From the NCBI GenBank assembly GCA_949592205.1, contig CATIUR010000001.1:217130250-217194249 (forward strand): DNA of 64,000 nucleotides. The letters are read 5' to 3'. The notes under the pieces are model-generated. The model saw only the letters and a program-made list of their open reading frames with translations, searched no databases and had not been told where the DNA came from. Made by a program: the position numbers and the translations under genes. Source of the DNA: Helichrysum umbraculigerum (taxonomy: Eukaryota > Streptophyta > Magnoliopsida > Asterales > Asteraceae). Within the stretch, counting starts at the first letter, position 1; the number at the start of each line of letters is the position of its first letter. This document shows positions 59,565 to 64,000 of the stretch, piece by piece.

Positions 59565-61117
59565 TGATGAGATTTGGAGTTAGGGTTCAAATCTAGTGTG
59601 TGATTGGGGATGATTTGAGGGGGTGATATATGGGTGTCTCTCTCGATCGTTATGTCCACAAGGTTCTAAAACACGTTGACAGTTATATCTATTTTACACG
59701 CGACTCTTTTATTTAACTAGACCGGGGTTGGACGAAAACAAATAGATTTTAAAAGTTGTTGATACGAATGATTAAATCTTATCAACGCATCATCAAATTG
59801 TGATATGATAATAGTCCTAATGTATTACAAATACCTATTGTTATATGATAATAGTCCTAATGTATCACGAATACCTATTTGGATAATGTTATCATAATTA
59901 TTTTTCCTTATATAATAAATAATTAATTATTTATGATGTCACTTAATCCTATAATTTAGCTAATTGGACAAAATTGAGTAATTCTATTTGTTAATTAGAT
60001 TTTTGATGACATCATCAACCGTTTCTTATATATAATTTATATTTATTTAAGATTAATTAATACCATAATCCCATAAGCATCCCCAAGTAAAACAATTAAG
60101 CACAAATGAATAATACCTTGCCAACGATTTCATAGGCAACTATAACTCGTAAGTCTTGCTCTCTCTGAACTCAACAATCTTCCAAACCAATTCAAACCGC
60201 TCCGCTTGGTGTCGCCGCTAGAATGTGTAGTACCGTAAGAGAGCCATAGCAATTTGTAAAAACAATATACACGAATCGAAATATTGTGACATGTGCCTTA
60301 TAGTTATGTATATGTTAAGTTGAAGTCTAATAAAGTTTACTTTCCTACGAGTAACTTTCTTTGGAGATGCTATATTAGTCAAAACAAATCATACATGTAA
60401 TTAGTATATTTTTTAAAGTCTTTCTACATGTAAATACACATTATTAACTTTCGTCTTTTGTCATCTTAACTTTAATTGGGGATTACACCAAATATCAATC
60501 ATGACACATTATATTTAACGCACAAATTATATAATATTTTCATCTTTAAAAAATAGAATGACAACTTAATATCTTTAAGTAGCCAATTTTATAACATAAA
60601 TGAATTTTGACCCTTGATTGAATTTTCTCATTTGCGATCCAACGATCTAAGTTTTGTCATATAATTACGCTTTTGACCCCTTTGAAAAAAAAAATTAAGA
60701 TAAAATCTGACCAAAATATTTATTTAATTCTCTTAGTTTTATTTATTATTCGAAACATTATAATAGTTACTAAAATTATTAAATATTATACTGCCTTCTC
60801 TTCTTTACCCGCAAGCACATGTTCAATCTCAAAAACCCTAGAATTCGCTAAATCGGTAACCAAGGGAAGCGTTGTAGATGAGTTATCACAACCAACAAAG
60901 AAGAAATTTGCGTTCTTTTTCGAATACAATTTCAATAAGTGATTGCTTATCAAAACGATTTTGAACCGGGTGGTTGTAATTTGCTTACTTTTTGCAAGAG
61001 ACAATCCTTGATTATGAAACCTTAAGTTGAAGTTGGTTTACTTATTGTATCCTACATTTAACCAAAAAATATAAAAATAACTCTATTATCAACGTTTTTT
61101 TTACAACATCAAATAGC
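59565..61117. other. VHA-H upstream region and intergenic DNA
   Basis: 59565-59650 should hold the VHA-H 5' untranslated leader (ACTCCAAATCTCATCA directly before the ATG on the minus strand). No clear TATA box was placed. Beyond it a short direct repeat (GATAATAGTCCTAATGTAT at about 59809 and 59849) is visible. The 89-codon frame at 60673-60942 has no recognised domain. Confidence 0.5.
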
Positions 61118-61150
61118 GTAGCCCCGCGTTGTCGCGGGTCCTTCACCTAG
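61118..61150 (+). mobile_element. Helitron-like 3' terminus
   Basis: CCCCGCG-TTGT-CGCGGG forms a hairpin and is followed by TCCTTCAC and CTAG, then T: the hairpin plus CTRR-T arrangement of a Helitron 3' end. It resembles the reverse-oriented terminus at 10266. I could not identify the matching 5' TC end. Confidence 0.5.
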
Positions 61151-61706
61151 TTTGTAATTAATACCATAAAAATTAGTCAAATCTTCTTAGTACTATATAC
61201 TTAAGATTACATGAAATTCACTTACGAAAATGTTCATGAAAAATACCTAAATTGTCTCATAACTCCCTTAGACCATCAGTGAGCTGGCATCGTCGAATAC
61301 AAGTAGAGGAATCCGTCTAATCCAGTGTAGGTGTGCCATATCATGCCACGCTTAAAGGTATGTGGGTGTCTACTGCAATGGGTGTTAAAACGTACGAAGT
61401 GGGGTATTAAATATTTTTTTAATACTTTATATTCATCCACTGGTCTGGTGATGTTATTTTATGTTTTTAATTTAATTCTTTCAAATATTAATGGATTTAT
61501 CTCTTTGTATTTACATGACTTTCATTTCCGTGAATTTAATCACAATAAATCGAATCGACATATTTAACTCATTTAATGCACATAAATTAAAAGTAGTTAA
61601 TACTTGGTGTTTGTCAAAATTTAAACTAATACTGATACAAAATATATAAATGACACCAACATAATAACTTACGTGAGAAAAGTTCATTAGAGTACAAAGA
61701 TTTTTA

Positions 61707-62125
61707 AAAGAATGGAAGTACCAATGGAAGTGTATCATGTGTACAAAGAGAATGTTCACATGTAAAAACCCATTTGCCCTCTATCTTAAATATCTCACAA
61801 ACGACAAATCGAAAAATTATGAAAATTGCACTATTAGATTCAGCGTTTGATCCTCTTCGATGTGCCGTCCATCGAAGCATACTTTCGACGAATTTTTTTT
61901 CCACGTTTTTTGGTGGGTTTTACATATTGCTAACACATGTGTTAATATTTGGTTAAACATTTAATTTAAGTATACGGTTTAGGGTTTAGGGTTAATAGGG
62001 TTTAGGAGGGTTTAGGGTTTAGTAGAGTTTAAGGTTTAGGGTTGGGGTTTGGTGTTTAGGGTTTTGGCAAAAACCCTAAACACCAAACCTCAAACCCTAA
62101 ACCATAAACCCCATACCCTAAACCT
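61707..62125 (+). repeat. Telomere-like foldback repeat (copy 4)
   Basis: The plus-orientation core (GAATGGAAGTACCAATGGAA, CTCACAAACGACAAATCG, CTTCGATGTGCCGTCC, ACACATGTGTTA) is followed by TTTAGGG-type repeats from about 61977. At 62046-62089 the orientation flips: a 20-bp arm (62046-62065) pairs perfectly with 62070-62089 around GGCA. CCCTAAA-type repeats continue to about 62125. The mirrored core expected beyond is missing and is replaced by an unrelated gene start. Confidence 0.8.
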
Positions 62126-62213
62126 TAAGCGCTTGCATAATATTGATCGCGTAATTCGGATCGAAAATGACCGTGAGCGCTTGCAAATCTTCAAAGTCAG
62201 AATCGGAAGACAT
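62118..62213 (-). pseudogene. 31-codon gene start fused to telomere-like tract
   Basis: The minus-strand frame starts MSSDSDFEDLQALTVIFD and continues NYAINIMQALKV to a stop made by the telomere-like repeat itself (AAGGTTTAG). It has a believable promoter and leader, described separately, so this looks like the 5' end of a real protein-coding gene cut off at the repeat. The acidic Ser/Asp start resembles N-termini of some plant PIF/Harbinger-type transposase genes, but too little remains to assign a family. Confidence 0.5.
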
Positions 62214-62400
62214 TTTACAAATTATATGAAAGTGAAAAACTGTATGAATATTTGTAGTGTGAATTGTATTAAAGATGTTGTAAATTGTTTGAAAAAGAGG
62301 TGTGTATTTATAGTTGGAAAAAGTGGTTTAAAAGAATTAAAACAAAAAACAAAAAAACGGCTATATATCCGTTTGAAAAAAAAACATATTTTTTTCGAAC
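62214..62400 (-). promoter_or_regulatory. TATA promoter and leader of the truncated gene
   Basis: On the minus strand TATAAATA (62312-62305) lies about 92 nt before the ATG at 62213. It is followed by a CA/CT-rich, AUG-free leader (CACACCTCTTTTTC, ACAATTCACACTAC), typical of a plant RNA polymerase II core promoter. Confidence 0.55.
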
Positions 62401-63300
62401 GGTAAAAAAATTTTAATAATAACCCGGGCCCCACAAACACCCCACCTTCCCTCTTCGGATAACCGACGGTATCCAACTGACGGCTTGGTACCATCGATGT
62501 CGGTTCCGTCGGCTGGAACCGACGATCGCCGTTGAGAAATGTCTTATGCATGTCATCTTATCTCATATCTTGAATATAATATAAGATTTACTTTGATGAC
62601 GTCATCAATTTAAAAATATTGCAATTAAGCAATTAGGTCCTTTTATTCTATGTAGTTTTAAATAATAAACCCCCGTACTTTGATTTATTTAAAGATAATA
62701 CATTTTACATATGATATCTTTAGGAATCCTAATACAGCTAATACTAATACTAGTTGTTACAAATAGTACGATATATACTGGGAATCCTAATACTTCTACT
62801 ATTTTTAGACTAAAATGTATATTTTCCAACTCATATAAAATGTTTAGAATTTTATCCTACACATTATTTACATACTTATACATAATTAATACAAATTGAA
62901 CAATCCGTGTGTATAAATGGGTTTGAGTTTTAGTATTGAATATAATGGTCTATACTGTGTATATATATAATAAATTTATAATAATATGATATGATTAGTA
63001 GTTAGCGATTTTATCATGACTTTCATTGCATCCAATACTCCAATGGTCTTGAAAGTTGAAACTTGAATGCAATTTAACTCTACAGCTATCAGATCGCATG
63101 CCTAATCAATACCAATTGTTAAATGTACACAAACTTCACTCGTTTTCCTTTAATTTTCTGTTTTACACTGTTTTTTTCCTTCTAAATTTTATCATCCATT
63201 AGGTTTAAAGCAGTATAATAACTTACCGAGCATTTAAAGCTAATTATAACAAATTGTTATATCAGATTAAAAAAAATTACTAAATGACATTAGTTATAAC
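62401..63300. other. Intergenic DNA without recognised gene
   Basis: A GC-rich patch (62421-62540; GGTACCATCGATGTCGG, GTTCCGTCGGCTGGAACCGA) lies upstream of the truncated gene and could be part of its source element. The rest is AT-rich, with nothing supported. Confidence 0.4.
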
Positions 63301-63386
63301 TTACGAGTCGAGTCACGATATGTGTCACGAGTCAAAAATTAGGAAAACGAGTCATGTTACGAGTCGCGAATCACGAGTCGAAACTA
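63301..63386. repeat. ACGAGTC short repeats
   Basis: ACGAGTC, GAGTCACGA and CACGAGTC recur irregularly over about 85 bp. Degenerate low-complexity tract. Confidence 0.6.
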
Positions 63387-63548
63387 TGGCAACGGTACCC
63401 AATTATAGCCTTGGTCGGTTAAACATCACATAAAACGCACTGTACATACTAACATACAGGTGCTATCGGTTTAAACAAAATAGGAACATCAAAACCATGA
63501 TATAGATTGTAAAAACTTAATGAAACTTCAACCAACTCTGCGCATAAG

Positions 63549-64000
63549 CATGGGCGGACCTACATGGTTGCACGGGGTAGCACGTGCTACTAGTCAAAAA
63601 TTTTGACGTAGTGTAAAATACTTATTTTTTCCTTATTATAGGAGAAATGCTACTAGTGAATATTTGAAGTGCTACTAGTGACATTTTGTATGTGCAACTC
63701 TTCTTTTAAATTTAACCACTAAACTACATCTATTCTTTATATAAAGAGAATAGTCTAATATTATAATAAGTAAAAAGTCTTTTGATTATCCTATACTCAA
63801 TTAAAAAGACTTTTAAGACCGTCTATAAGCAATACATATTCCCTAACGTAGTATCTTTCAAGTTTTAACTCAAAATTCAAAAAATCTAATTCTTCAAAAA
63901 CTATCGAACTTCTCGGTGCAAAACGCATATGAGGTTTTCATTATTCTTGAAATCAAAATTCGGGTAAATTTCAAGAATTTGCAAGTGGGTTCCTTCGTAA
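63549..64000. mobile_element. Possible hAT-like element, left end only
   Basis: CATGGGCGGACCTACATGG resembles the CAGGGGCGGA ends of the hAT elements at 46693 and 48219. A TAGCACGTGCTACTAG palindrome follows. The right end would lie beyond the window, so no target duplication can be checked. Confidence 0.3.

Noticed and set aside
60673..60942. 89-codon frame near the VHA-H promoter
   Set aside because: No recognisable domain. AT-rich context next to Helitron-like sequence; no evidence of expression signals.
61977..62125. TTTAGGG-like repeats as a true telomere
   Set aside because: The tract is short and degenerate, flips orientation, is embedded in a dispersed repeat, and has ordinary sequence on both sides.

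Overview
The window is nuclear DNA of a flowering plant, most likely a eudicot. It holds one intact host gene with short exons and AT-rich GT-AG introns. Almost everything else is transposon sequence: Ty3/gypsy and Ty1/copia LTR retrotransposons, hAT, Tourist-like, Stowaway-like and Mutator-like miniature elements, and Helitron-like ends. I see no bacterial, viral or organellar segment and no tRNA or rRNA gene.

Layout. 1-5908 is the 3' part of a Tekay/Del-type Ty3 element: about 3.9 kb of non-coding internal DNA built from closely packed short stem-loops, then a polypurine tract and a 1975-bp LTR. 5909-12790 is intergenic DNA with small DNA transposons. At 12800-21428 an old reverse-oriented LTR is split by a younger Tekay-type element (13112-19347, target duplication TAAGC). 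That element keeps its 5' LTR, a pre-gag coiled-coil ORF, gag, protease and the start of RT, then jumps by deletion into its 3' LTR.

22404-46198 is a four-level nest. A foldback element with telomere-like repeats is split by a reverse solo LTR (target duplication GTGTT). The LTR is split by a tandem LTR-internal-LTR-internal pair of an Athila-like element without pol. The second Athila-like unit is split by a fresh copia element (35292-43195, target duplication GTTCA) whose two LTRs look identical. 46199-51030 holds more miniature elements and an odd interleaved foldback.

52081-59564 (minus strand) is the only clear host gene: V-type ATPase subunit H (VHA-H), 11 coding exons, 450 codons, intact. 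59600-64000 is intergenic, with a Helitron-like 3' end, another telomere-like foldback arm, and a promoter plus 31-codon gene start fused to that arm.

The most unusual signals are the stem-loop train at 1-3930 and a palindrome cassette in the LTRs. The cassette sits 145-220 nt downstream of a leader splice donor in all four Tekay-type LTRs where it can be checked, but its repeated word differs between copies.
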